Part shown: piece after piece, positions 13,118 through 22,692 of the stretch
Numbering within the stretch: position 1 is the first letter of the stretch
Layout: every line of letters starts with the position of its first letter
Assembly: GCF_000213175.1 (NCBI RefSeq)
Contig: NW_009799100.1
Coordinates: 1,667,887-1,731,886 of the forward strand
Reading direction: 5' to 3'
DNA length: 64,000 bases
Source: Neurospora tetrasperma FGSC 2508
Taxonomy: Eukaryota > Ascomycota > Sordariomycetes > Sordariales > Sordariaceae
Made by a program: the position numbers and the translations under genes
The notes under the pieces: generated by a model
Seen by the model: only the letters and a program-made list of their open reading frames with translations
Told to the model about the DNA's origin: nothing
Database searches by the model: none

Positions 13118-13557
13118 TTAATTTTTACCACCAAGAGTGTCCTGAACAGTACCGCCAATGGCGCCTTGGTCGGTGAACTGCTTGCCAATCACACCGGAGG
13201 AGGAGAGAGGGCCGCCAACTGCCTCGCCGATTTGGCCGATTGCGCCGGTCGCTGTTTTTGAAGAAATTGGATTAGATATTGATTGAGGTTGAGGTTGAGG
13301 TTATGGAATGTGGAGTAGGAAAAGGAGGGGAGGGGGATGGAAATAGAAGGGATTCCAAGGAAGAGAAAAAAAGAAAGAAAAAAAAGGGAAAACATACCAG
13401 TGAACTGCTTGCCAATAGCACCTTCAGAGTCAAAAGCCTTGGGCTTCTCGCCAGTCTCATTCCCGAGGTGGGCGTTTGCGGGAGTGGGGGTGGCCCCAGA
13501 CATGCCGCCGGTGGCCTTGGGGCCGCCTTGAGAGGTGGTAGGCTGCTGAGAAGACAT
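13118..13557 (-). CDS. Small Gly-rich repeat protein, 97 aa
   Basis: Two exons (13398-13557, 13118-13251) with a 146-nt intron (13252-13397; GTATGT donor, AACAG acceptor) give 97 aa. I know no assigned function. The protein is hydrophilic, with no signal peptide or membrane segment. Its second half contains near-repeats of GAIGKQFT: GAIGKQFTATGAIGQ, GVIGKQFTDQGAIGG. Low complexity, high Gly and short length recall LEA-like or conidiation-associated small fungal proteins; that is inference only. A very T-rich stretch follows the donor. Start and splice sites are unambiguous and the length is divisible by three. Confidence 0.75.
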
Positions 13558-14716
13558 ATTGTGTTGTTGAGGTTTGTTGTTGTTGTTGTAGGTTGGTCAA
13601 ATGATCTTATTCTTGGTGTGAGGTTGAACGTGGTTGTGCTGCAAGATAAGTTTCCCATTCAAAAAGGGTAAGCAGCAAGCGGCCTCTTTAAATACAGGCG
13701 ATTTTTTTTTCTTTCTTCCACGAATGTGTGTGACGACATCTCTGCAGGTTACTCTATTACACTGACAATGAAAGTGGTGACAGGTCATGATTCTCGATGA
13801 TGTCATGTTGTGAGTTGACCAACACATCCCAGGTGGGCCGACCAGTGTTGCGGGGCCCCATTTTACCCCTGAGCGGGCAGGCGGGATGACCTAACTTCCG
13901 TTCTGGCCAGGTCGGCCAGCTCCACCTAATATCATCATTGGAAAGATTATTGGGACGTTTATGAGTATGACCGATGGTAAATATATGATCTTGATCACGA
14001 GATGGTATTCTTGATGATCTTGGATGTAGTTGGAGTAGGGTTTGTTTATGTTGAGAATCTTGCCAGTGCAGTGCTCCGACTTCCCAATGACGCACCGGGA
14101 CCTCAGTTAACAACGAAGACGGGCGGATTTCATAGACTCATCGCTTCGGTCGATGTTCGTGTCTTTGCGCAAGCCGGCGTTTAGAGAGTCCATGATTCGA
14201 ATCTGTTCCCTTCACTCTCCCGGCCACAAGGCGTTATTCTTAGCGATGACGGCGCACGATCACCAATTATGAGGGCTTGAAGTGACGAAACTAGAAACAT
14301 ATATTACTATTGGCCTTCTCCCCCTTCTTTTCAATCTTTTAGGTATAACGGAGTCCACATGTACACCTGTGAGACCTTCCCCAACAGTGGCTCTCAATTC
14401 CAAACTGCCAATTAATCAAATGACAACATAACAGCATTGACCCAAATAACAAACTCTTGAAACCTCCCATGACCTTCACATGCTTTGCTCCCTTGTTCAG
14501 TCTTCTTCAGCCTCCTTGACACACTCCGCCTCAACTCCCTCGGAAATAAGCCGATATTGCGGTTGCGAGCCAGAGTAACCCCCCTGCTTTGTCAGATACC
14601 GGACGACGCGGACCAGGACAAGCAAAGTTTCGTGGCTCTGTAGTGTATGGCCACCCGAGTGCTACTACGCAGCAGAGATCATCGGCAACCTGACCCACGC
14701 ATTTTAGGTACCCATC
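13558..14716. other. Intergenic region, no gene seen
   Basis: Holds the promoter of the small Gly-rich gene and the 3' UTR of the C2H2/DUF3716 gene. A 118-aa minus ORF (13757-14113) has no recognisable features and was not called. Confidence 0.5.
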
Positions 14717-17449
14717 TTACCATGGAAGATGCGTAATATGCACAGTAGCATCCACATAAACGCGGTTCTCAATCGTGCACGCCATACCGGGCTCGACCCT
14801 GAACATGCCGTCCTGGCCGATCGTGAACTGAGGTTCATCACCGAGCTTCACCCAGAGCTTGCCGGTTCCGATCGATACGAGCCGCGTCTGGAAGTCATCC
14901 GGGTCTATAGTAATGGTCTGGCCTGTGGAGATGGTCTTGACCTGGAACTGTACGTCGTTCCAGACTGGGACTGCATGGCCGGTTGACAGGAAGGGTTTGG
15001 AATAGGCGACGCCTGCAGAGGAAGAGGTTAGCGATTCGGAGGGTGGTCATATATCATAGAGATGAGGGTCACTTACTAATCGGTTTGTCGGTGTTTGATT
15101 TGAGGATTCGACCAGGCGCCATCTCCCACTCTTCCATATCAAACATATCCGCCGACTGAACCTCGCCGGCCGAGATAAGCGAAGTCCTAGCCGCAGCCGC
15201 AGGCAGGGCCGCCTGCCGTTGTGGCCGCGAGACTGCTGTTGCTGTGGTGTGTCTAGGCAATCCTCCTCCCCCCTCTCTTCTTTTCAACCAAACACCATCC
15301 GTACTCTTGGTGATTCCAGGTACTTTTGGCGGGAAAGGCGGCTGCGGTCGCATAGGAATTCCCTTGCCACGAGAGCACGCGCCACCCTTGCTATCATAGG
15401 TACAGTTTGCGCAGCTTTGGTAAACCCTCCTGGCTTCCGGGTGGGCGTCGGTCTTGATGGCGACGCAGCCCCCCTTGAACAATGGTCCCTGCTCCCGGCG
15501 GCATCGCGTGCACGGCATCTCCAGTTCGTCTCCTGTAACCTGGATTATCAGGGCGGCTATGTCTCGCGTGTGCTTCTCCGCGAAGGGCTCATTGGGGGTG
15601 AGCTCGAGGTCGCGAACCCGTGGGAGGGAAAGGAGCTCTTTGATGTAGCCTACTTCAGGAACCTCTGCGGTGAAGGCGAGGTGTGGCTTAATGTAGTTCC
15701 AAAGAGCCTTTTGATCATCGGTCAGAGGGATGGTAGATTTCGCGGGTTCGTAGTTCCTTTGGGCGTTGTTTGGAGGCAGGGGCCGGCTCTCGGACTCAGG
15801 CTTGTCGTTACCATATTTCTGTAAAGATGTTTCGTCTTGCTTGTGGGTGGACATAGTAGAGCCGCCTTGTAGCTCAGGGGTATATCCTACCACCGACTTT
15901 GAGGTTCTTGTATCCGGTTTTGTTTGGCCAGAGTTGGGACTCGTTAACGCTTGGATCTCGTCAGTCGTCTTGCCCCTCGTTCTCAAGATACGTCGAGACC
16001 TCTCTACGCCCCAAGATTTGTGGCTGCAATACGTCTGACCAAAGTGGTAGAAGCAATTGGCGCAGGAAACAATATTTGCCAGAGGACGGTTGTCCGCCTT
16101 GGAAGAGATTATAATACAACCTTTCCAAGGGCCCCTACCCTCCTGACACCTTTTGCAAGGTGTCGCAGCAGGTTCTCCCGTCAGTTGGATGATGACCGCC
16201 GATACATCCCTGGGATGAACATCCGTGAAGGGATGCGTCCGCTGCCATTCGAAGTTGATGTTCAGGTCTCGCACCCGAGGGAGGATGCTCAGCTCCCAGA
16301 CATAGCCGCCGTGGGGCATCTCTCGCCCTCTATGCTTGGCCAGGAGCGGCTCGATGTATGCCCATATGCTGGCTCTGTCCCCAACCGGTTCTGACGATGA
16401 AGTGGCGCGTGGGACTTTATCCAAGGCCATGGGATCATCGATTGACGTGGAGTTATTTGTCATGGAGACGACAATGGCGCCCTTTCCTCTGGGCGTCGCT
16501 TCATGAAACCCAGGCCCCAAGTCTGTTAAGGTTCCGTCTTGGTTGTCATAAAACATATGGCCGTGGTGGGCGGACTATACAGTGTCAGTGTCTGGACACG
16601 AAAGTTTTGATGCCAAACGACCCAAAAGTAATTCGCCGGCGGCGACGGTAACGCTTGAGTGCGTTGAATGACATGTTACTAACCTTAAAATGTTGGCCCA
16701 GGTTGTGTAAGGTTTCACTAGACTTCCCACATTTCCGAACCGGACATATCCAAGGGAAGAATCCATCGACGAGTTGGTACCCATCTGGCAAGAGGGCTCC
16801 ATGCGTACTACCTGGCACGCCATTCTCAATCCATTCACGATAGGGTCGACCCGAAGCAGCTATGTCTGTTGGCGTATAAGCGCCCTCTTTGGCTTTTGCC
16901 TCCGACGCTGTTGGATGACCTGTCAGCGTGTCTGGAATACTCTCTTTTGCTTCTGCCTTCGATGCCGATGGATGATCTGCCGGCGTGTCCAGAGCACCCC
17001 GTATCGCATTTTTCCCCTCTTTTGACCTAAGGGCGTTGTTCTTCCTCAGGGTATCTGCAACGTGGGACATTCTGCCGTCTGCCCATCGTTGTTTCATGAC
17101 GGCCGAAAATTGTTTTCTTCGAGCTTCATCCCATTCGCCACCAGCCTTGCGTTTCGTTGGCACTATTGACGTAGGCGCAGCAGCGACGATAGCTGTGGCC
17201 AGTCTGGAAGGAGTAGCAGCAGGTTGCGTATTGACCCTAAGGTCTCCAACCACTTGGGGAACAGCTACAATGTCACTGAGGATCTGAGCTGGCTCCAGCT
17301 CCTTGTCGTCGGTGTTGTGGCCGAATCCATGATTTGGCACTCGATCGTACTCAGGACTGGGCTCGTGATCGGACTCGAAGATCAGCTGCTCGTCAATGTC
17401 GTCGCTATCGGCATCGTCATCGTCATCGTCATCGTTGTTGTCGTTGTCA

Positions 17450-17488
<39 letters not shown>

Positions 17489-17913
17489 CTGTCGCTGTCG
17501 CCGCCAAGTTCTCCATAACCTCCCTCGACATTGTTGCTCATGGATTCGCGTATATAGTTCTCGATATCGGTGCTGTTCGCCTCGCTGTCAAGAGCCTCGC
17601 CATCGTCGTCGGCACTATCCTCGGCGGCGCTCTCCTCTCCGGCACTGCTCTCCTCGGCACTGCTCCGCACACTACTACTGTCGGTGCCCGAGCTGGAATC
17701 CGAGTGCGATTGGCTTTCATCCGTGCTGGCCTGGACAGCCGTAGTAGCGGCCGAAATAGCCGGATTTGAAGATGCCGTACGTTCTCTGAAAGGCGATAAT
17801 GGAATAAAAGCGAGCCCGCTAGTAGGGACGTTCTCGAGTCCTTTAAAGTTCAGGATCTGGGGCGGATCCGCATTCAGAGAAGAAAAGGTTGAAGATTGCA
17901 AGTTTTCAGCCAT
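14717..17913 (-). CDS. Acidic C2H2 finger / double DUF3716-like / cupin-like fusion protein
   Basis: What looks like two genes is one three-exon gene of 1007 aa. Exons are 16684-17913, 15077-16574 and 14717-15012; introns are 16575-16683 (GTTAGT...TATAG) and 15013-15076 (GTAAGT...GCAG). The N-terminus (1-300) is acidic with a poly-Asp run near 140-175. A C2H2 finger (C390, C395, H408, H413 or H414) is split exactly by intron 1, which proves the join. Two copies of a cysteine module follow, each preceded by a ...LPRVRDL...DIAALIIQ-like helix region: C550/C553/C563/C581/C584/C593 and C765/C768/C780/C798/C801/C810. They match my memory of fungal DUF3716. The last about 100 residues (FTIGQDGMFRVEPGMACTIENR) look like a cupin-type beta barrel. 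A nuclear DNA- or chromatin-linked role is inferred from the finger and acidic region; no precise function is known. Confidence 0.8.
17368..17520 (-). repeat. GAC/GAT trinucleotide run coding poly-Asp
   Basis: Trinucleotide repeat inside the coding sequence of the C2H2/DUF3716 gene. It reads as GAC/GAT codons on the minus strand (poly-Asp with some Asn) and keeps other frames open, which explains the long shadow ORF on the plus strand (17224-17769). Confidence 0.8.
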
Positions 17914-19175
17914 AGCGATAGTAGATATACTGCCTTCCTAGTTGGGTTATTGTATATTCTCAATTGCGACGTAGGGCGATCGTTTACTATAGTGTATCCG
18001 TATGTAGTATTTTGTCAATGTTGAGCTCGGATTTGAGATAGGAAGTGAGTGATTTTCGTTAGCGTTTGATATAAGGCTAGTAAAAGATGATAAAGAAAGA
18101 TTGTTGTGTGCTTATGCTTTGCGCGCGTGCATATGAGCGTCAGATATGAATCATATTAAGCAAATTGATTATGTTATATTTTGAAAAAAAGTAGATTACT
18201 AATTTATATCCAACATCATGGGTAGATAAATGTTAGAGTATAATAATATAAAGTACAATAGTTTTATATAAAGAATAGAAAAAAATCTATATTTGATAAA
18301 GATTAATCTCAGTATTGAAAGCTCAAAAATAGAATTGGCTAAATAATTGACCTGAATATGGACGTCCCATTCGATTTGCATCTTCTAGTTGTGTGCCAGC
18401 TGATTGACAGGTGATAACCAATTGATAGTGCCTTACTCATTTGAATGCAGGAACTACCATCAACGGCCCATCGTCTAGTATCTTCCAAGTTCTCAATCAG
18501 ATTAAAACCTTGAAAGTTCAAACCCTTGGATAAAGCACTTAGCTACCCTTCTTCTGGTTTCCTTTATCTAGATTAATCCTCATTTCGCCTTCCATTGTAC
18601 CTCTTATTTTGCATATACGACGGAAAAGTTGCAACAACCAGCGATGTTGAGAATCGCTCGGCGGCTGTCTGTCGCGCCGCTCTTTTGGTCGTGCCAAGCT
18701 CCGTTTGCGCTTTGAACAAAATAACAGGGATTCCATGCGCAACGACGGCCATGCTACAACCTCATTCGCGCGCGCTCCTTCGTTCCAATAGTGTAGACTT
18801 CAGATGAACTATAACCGTGAGCTTTTGAATGAATATCGTTCATCCAAAACGGGTTTTCAAGAATTAAGAGACCTGGACAGCGATATCAATGGCTCCCTGG
18901 GAAGGAGGCGGTTGCCTTAATCTCCTCTTCTTCTTTATCTCCAAATCGAAACCTGCTTTATTGTGCAAACAAAACAAAAAATAAGGATCATACTTCCACC
19001 CCCTTCAAAGAAGCAAAAACATCAGATGCTGAACGAACAGAATCGCCAGTTTCCACAAGCTAGGTTATCGGACCAGACCAGCTACCGCCAAATCCCTAGA
19101 CCAAATCCTTCCTCTCTTTGTTCCATCTTCCCAACTCACACATCCTCCATCAGCCACTTTTCGAATATTGACCCG
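17914..19175. other. Intergenic, with an AT-rich core (about 18060-18370)
   Basis: The first part is upstream of the C2H2/DUF3716 gene. From about 18060 to 18370 the base composition becomes strongly AT-rich compared with flanking DNA, with TpA steps and stop codons in all frames. This may be a mutated (RIP-type) relic of a repeat, but I see no homology that names it. The last 200 bp are the 3' side of the SGNH esterase gene. Confidence 0.45.
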
Positions 19176-20052
19176 TCAAACCCTTACATCTCTCTGAGCC
19201 AACACGTCCCTAACAGACCGTATAACCGCCCCCACCCACCCCGTCGCAATCGCCTCATCGCCCCTCGCATTCGGGTGGACTCCATCCGTGGTATACCTCG
19301 TCGCATTGAAACCCGAATACAGATCAACTGCCACCACCGGACTCTGTTGGCGAGTGACATACTGCGCCCAGATCGAGATATACCGATTCAGCATCCTGAC
19401 CTTTGCCGCGCACTCGGGGCAATTCGCCGGCTCCATGGGCAATTCGCCGGCTCCATGGGCAAGATCTGAGCGACAAGAAGGCGAATGTTAGGGTTAACGG
19501 CGCGCATCTGATCCAACAGCTGGCCGTAGGCGTTGATGATTTGGATGGCGGTGCGGTTTTGCCAGATGTCGTTGGTGCCCAGGTGCATGAGGATGATGTC
19601 CACGGGGGCGACGCCGGGGGCGGTGAGCCAGGACTGGAGGAGAGGCTGCGAAACTGGACTGCCGAGAATGGGAACGGTGTCTTGGGCAATGTCCGTTGCG
19701 AGATATCCGCGGTGCCCTTCGTGCGGCCAGTCGTAGGCGGAGCCGTAGCCGCAGTAGGTGCGGGATTGGGTGCCGACGAAGCGGATTTGGGAGTAGGGAA
19801 GGGGTGGGGTGATGTTGGTGGCGTTGAGCTTGCGGGAAAGGAGGGCGCGCCAGCAGCCCTGGGGGTTTTGGTCAGTATGTTTGTGGTTGAAGATTGGCAG
19901 AGGTAGGGGAGAGAACTAACTGGATTGCCGGTGATGGAATCACCCAGGGCCATGATGCGGACATCATTTCGGACTTGTGGCTCAGCCGAGGCGAGAGAAA
20001 GGAAGCTGAGCGAGCCTACAAGGCCGCTGAGAAGTCGGATAGTCGCTACCAT
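19176..20052 (-). pseudogene. SGNH/GDSL esterase gene disrupted by a 20-bp tandem duplication
   Basis: A secreted SGNH-fold hydrolase, like fungal CE3-type acetyl esterases. Exon 1 (19921-20052) encodes a signal peptide (MVATIRLLSGLVGSLSFLSLASA) and block I (ALGDSIT, nucleophile Ser39). A 62-nt intron (19859-19920; GTTAGT...CCCAG) leads to exon 2, with block III (HLGTNDIWQN) and block V (DGVHPN, the Asp and His of the catalytic triad). Between blocks III and V a 20-bp unit is present twice in direct tandem (about 19425-19464). Because 20 is not a multiple of three, the frame after LPMEPANCP shifts and ends early; with one copy the frame continues to 19176 (about 264 aa). The rest is well preserved, so the lesion is recent, strain-specific or an assembly artefact. 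The neighbouring mannanase is also dead. Confidence 0.8.
19425..19464. repeat. 20-bp perfect tandem duplication
   Basis: The unit GGCAATTCGCCGGCTCCATG occurs twice in a row without mismatch, inside the SGNH esterase coding sequence. It shifts the reading frame by two bases. Confidence 0.9.
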
Positions 20053-20429
20053 GTTGACTTTTCTGGTTAGAGGTATGGAACGAGGCGGTTTGGATCTGTC
20101 CGAGTTGCTGAGTTGAGGTGGCCGTCCCCATCACGAACTTGGTGCTTATATAGGCACACGCAGGTGAGGGCAACATCGTGGGATGATAAGCTTACACCTA
20201 TCAACAATACAGTCACAGAATATATTGGATGGCCAGAACGAGTATCAAATTTTGACAACATTCCTGGCTCACAGCCGTCTTACCCTCTGAGGAATGCTCA
20301 TTCATCGATCCTCCATTAATCATTGGTCCAGCCGAGCAAGGCGAGCGAATAGCCTCGGTAGAGGTAGTCACGGCTGATTTCCTGCTAAAGGCGCGTCTTC
20401 TTGAAACCTCTCTACTATCAACCGCAACA
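20053..20429. other. Upstream region of the SGNH esterase
   Basis: Holds the leader and promoter of the minus-strand esterase. No ORF of interest. The far end adjoins the rearranged mannanase relic. Confidence 0.4.
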
Positions 20430-21480
20430 TTCTCGCGAAGACACCGAGATGGTGTGTTTCGAACAACCACGCCGGCACGTAAGTCTCCTTGCAAGCTGCT
20501 ACGGCGGGCAGGGCAGCTGACCTGTTTTTGCAACGAAGAGATAAGCTGAGCACTGGGCAGATGGGAATACAATCTATTCTGAATCAGCCCATGCCATCTG
20601 CTTGGTCATCGGGTATGTCAGGGCCATCGACTCCTCCTAGACTGCCAGAGTCGCATTCCACTTATGCTCCTCGAAAAGACAAGGCTTTCCGGCTTTCTTG
20701 CAGGCCAAAGTATGGTCTTTGATCTAAGCTGCACCAGCGGAATTGCCCAGATCCCCTAGAAAAGACACAATCAATGTTAATTCCCAGACCAGACGAGTTC
20801 AAAGCCACGCATAGCTTTGCGGACAGAAGTGGAAAGGTCCAAAATCCAGTTCATTGATGTCCAGGTTCCTGGCGGAATCTACGCCTTCGCTGGTTTGATA
20901 CGGATAGCTTGTCGCGCCAGGAAGTCCAAACCCTTCATCTCCGAGGTTGATTCCAAGCTGCCGGATATAGGCCGGAATGTCAGTTGCCCACTTTTAGATA
21001 ACATCCGTAATACATCCCTTGCAGCACGGCTCGTTCGCCGGTTCCCATACAAAGACATGCGTTGATATAGCATTGACAATAGCAGCTTTGTAGGCCTTGT
21101 ACTGCGATTGTGCCCAACTGTTGGTGTACCAGCTGTCTCTGGAGCTTTCGAAGGCAGTCATGCATACCGGCATGCCACCGTAGTCGTTCCAGTTGTTGAC
21201 AAAGTTTATGATAAGCTGGACCCCCTCGTTTCTCGGCGGACCAGGCGCTGCAAGCCATCGGGGCCGTTGTTGATCTGTTGATAGGATGATGAGAGAAGGT
21301 GGTACCACACGGTGCCAAAGGCTAGCTTGCGGGTAACGTCGTTAAATCCTCAGATGCGCAGGATCTCGAGGTCGAGGGAGGAGATGTGGTCTATTCTAGA
21401 ACTGTGTCAACATTGCGGTTGTTGGTCAGGAAACTGATACAGTACAATTTAGTACCGGCGAGGACCGCGTTTCTCCGTCA
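20430..21480 (-). pseudogene. GH5 (subfamily 7-like) beta-mannanase relic with inverted 3' segment
   Basis: A degenerate endo-1,4-beta-mannanase gene. On the minus strand, from about 21470 to 20670, fragments read in family order: LAGTKLYCISFLTNN, DHISSLDLEILRI then GFNDV, GTVWYHLLSSS, LIINFVNNWNDYGGMPV, FVWEPANEPCCKGC (the WE.ANEP acid/base region), GDEGFGLPGATSYPYQ, GVDSARNLDINELDFGPFHF and ACKKAGKPCLFEE. Several stops and frameshifts interrupt it, including a stop just before GFNDV where family members have VW. The missing C-terminus lies on the plus strand at about 20430-20640: TAGRAADLFLQRRDKLSTGQ, then after a 1-nt shift DGNTIYSES...CLV...VRAIDSS and a natural-looking stop at 20638-20640. 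The 3' segment has therefore been inverted in place. A probable intron remnant (ending TTCTAG near 20755) remains. It was presumably secreted for mannan breakdown; it cannot encode an enzyme now. Confidence 0.75.
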
Positions 21481-22692
21481 ATCGAAAAGCGTGTGCCAAC
21501 CGCAGACCACGTTTTATCTTTTCCATCCATCATTTTCTGCAAGGTCCATGATATTCCCAGAGGAGTGGCACCGAATCATCCTGGAATGCAATGTCTACCA
21601 AGCGTATTCACAGATGTCAAGGTGAAAGTCGAGCATCGCCATATGATATGGTGCGTTGAGGTCGGAGGAGGGATGCCGGGATCTCAGTTGAGGCGAAAGT
21701 AAACAAAAGCTGCTGGTGACGTGACACAAATAAAGGGGTAGCAGTAATAGAGCGGTTTAAGATCCAAATGATGCCGGTCACAGTTCAGCCAAAGCATGCC
21801 CATGCTATGCGATCGTCCAGCGTTTGCGCCATGCTCACGGGCACAATCTGATGCTCGCGGGGAAACAATATCGATGCCGTTGGGCGACGTCAAAGGTCTC
21901 GCAAGAATCTCCAGAGATAACTTTCTTGTCGATGTCTTTGTGCGATGATGACATTGTACGACCACAAAAGTCAGCTGGTGTCCTGTTTGAGTCAGGAGGC
22001 GTCCATCCTGCTATGGTTTGGTTCCTTCAGAACGATGAAACGGGTGCGCCCAATCGAGACAGGTTGGTCGATGCCCGTCGTGTGTTCCGTCAGTTGTTGT
22101 CCATGGTGTCTGGCGGTCGACGTTGATTTGTTCGAAGAAAGGTCGAATCACGCGGAGGTGATGGGAACTTGGACAAAAGAAGACACTGCAAGTGGAAGCG
22201 AGCGGGCTGCAAGGGGCCAGGGCACCACCCACGATACAACGGGAGCTTACAGGGGTGTTCGCTGCCGCCGTACAGAGCCCAGAAGGAACTGCCCGGCCTG
22301 TACCCCGCTATCTGGTAGTGGCTCCTGGGGCTAGAGGTAGGTAGCCTGGCCTGTTTGGAACCGTTATCCCCACGGCAGCCGCCAGGTCGGGCGCCTCCCC
22401 CTCCCGGCCAGCCCTCGAACTCTCCTCCTCCGGGCTCGCCCACCTCGGCGGAGGGACCTGGAACATCTCCCGCTGAATCGTCATGAATGGGTGGAACTCT
22501 CCGTCTTCACCTCTACAACGTCCCTCACCTTCCCCTCCTCAGATCTCAGTCCTCTTATTTTGCTCTCATACATCCTCAGCATACTGTTCTCTTCCTATGC
22601 TACTTGTTGCCGCATACCTCCCCGATATCTTGGCGTGAACTTTGCGCATATTCTTTGGCTTGCTAGAATAGAGCGTTTGTCGGTAGCGGTAG
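21481..22692. other. Intergenic region before the Yvc1-like gene
   Basis: 1.2 kb including the 5' part of the mannanase relic's surroundings and the promoter of the channel gene. From about 22350 to 22500 it is C-rich and from 22500 to 22620 pyrimidine-rich, as in fungal leaders. No gene seen. Confidence 0.45.

Noticed and set aside
17224-17769. Plus-strand ORF with Val/Ile or Arg repeats opposite the poly-Asp tract
   Set aside because: Produced by the GAC/GAT trinucleotide run of the real minus-strand gene.
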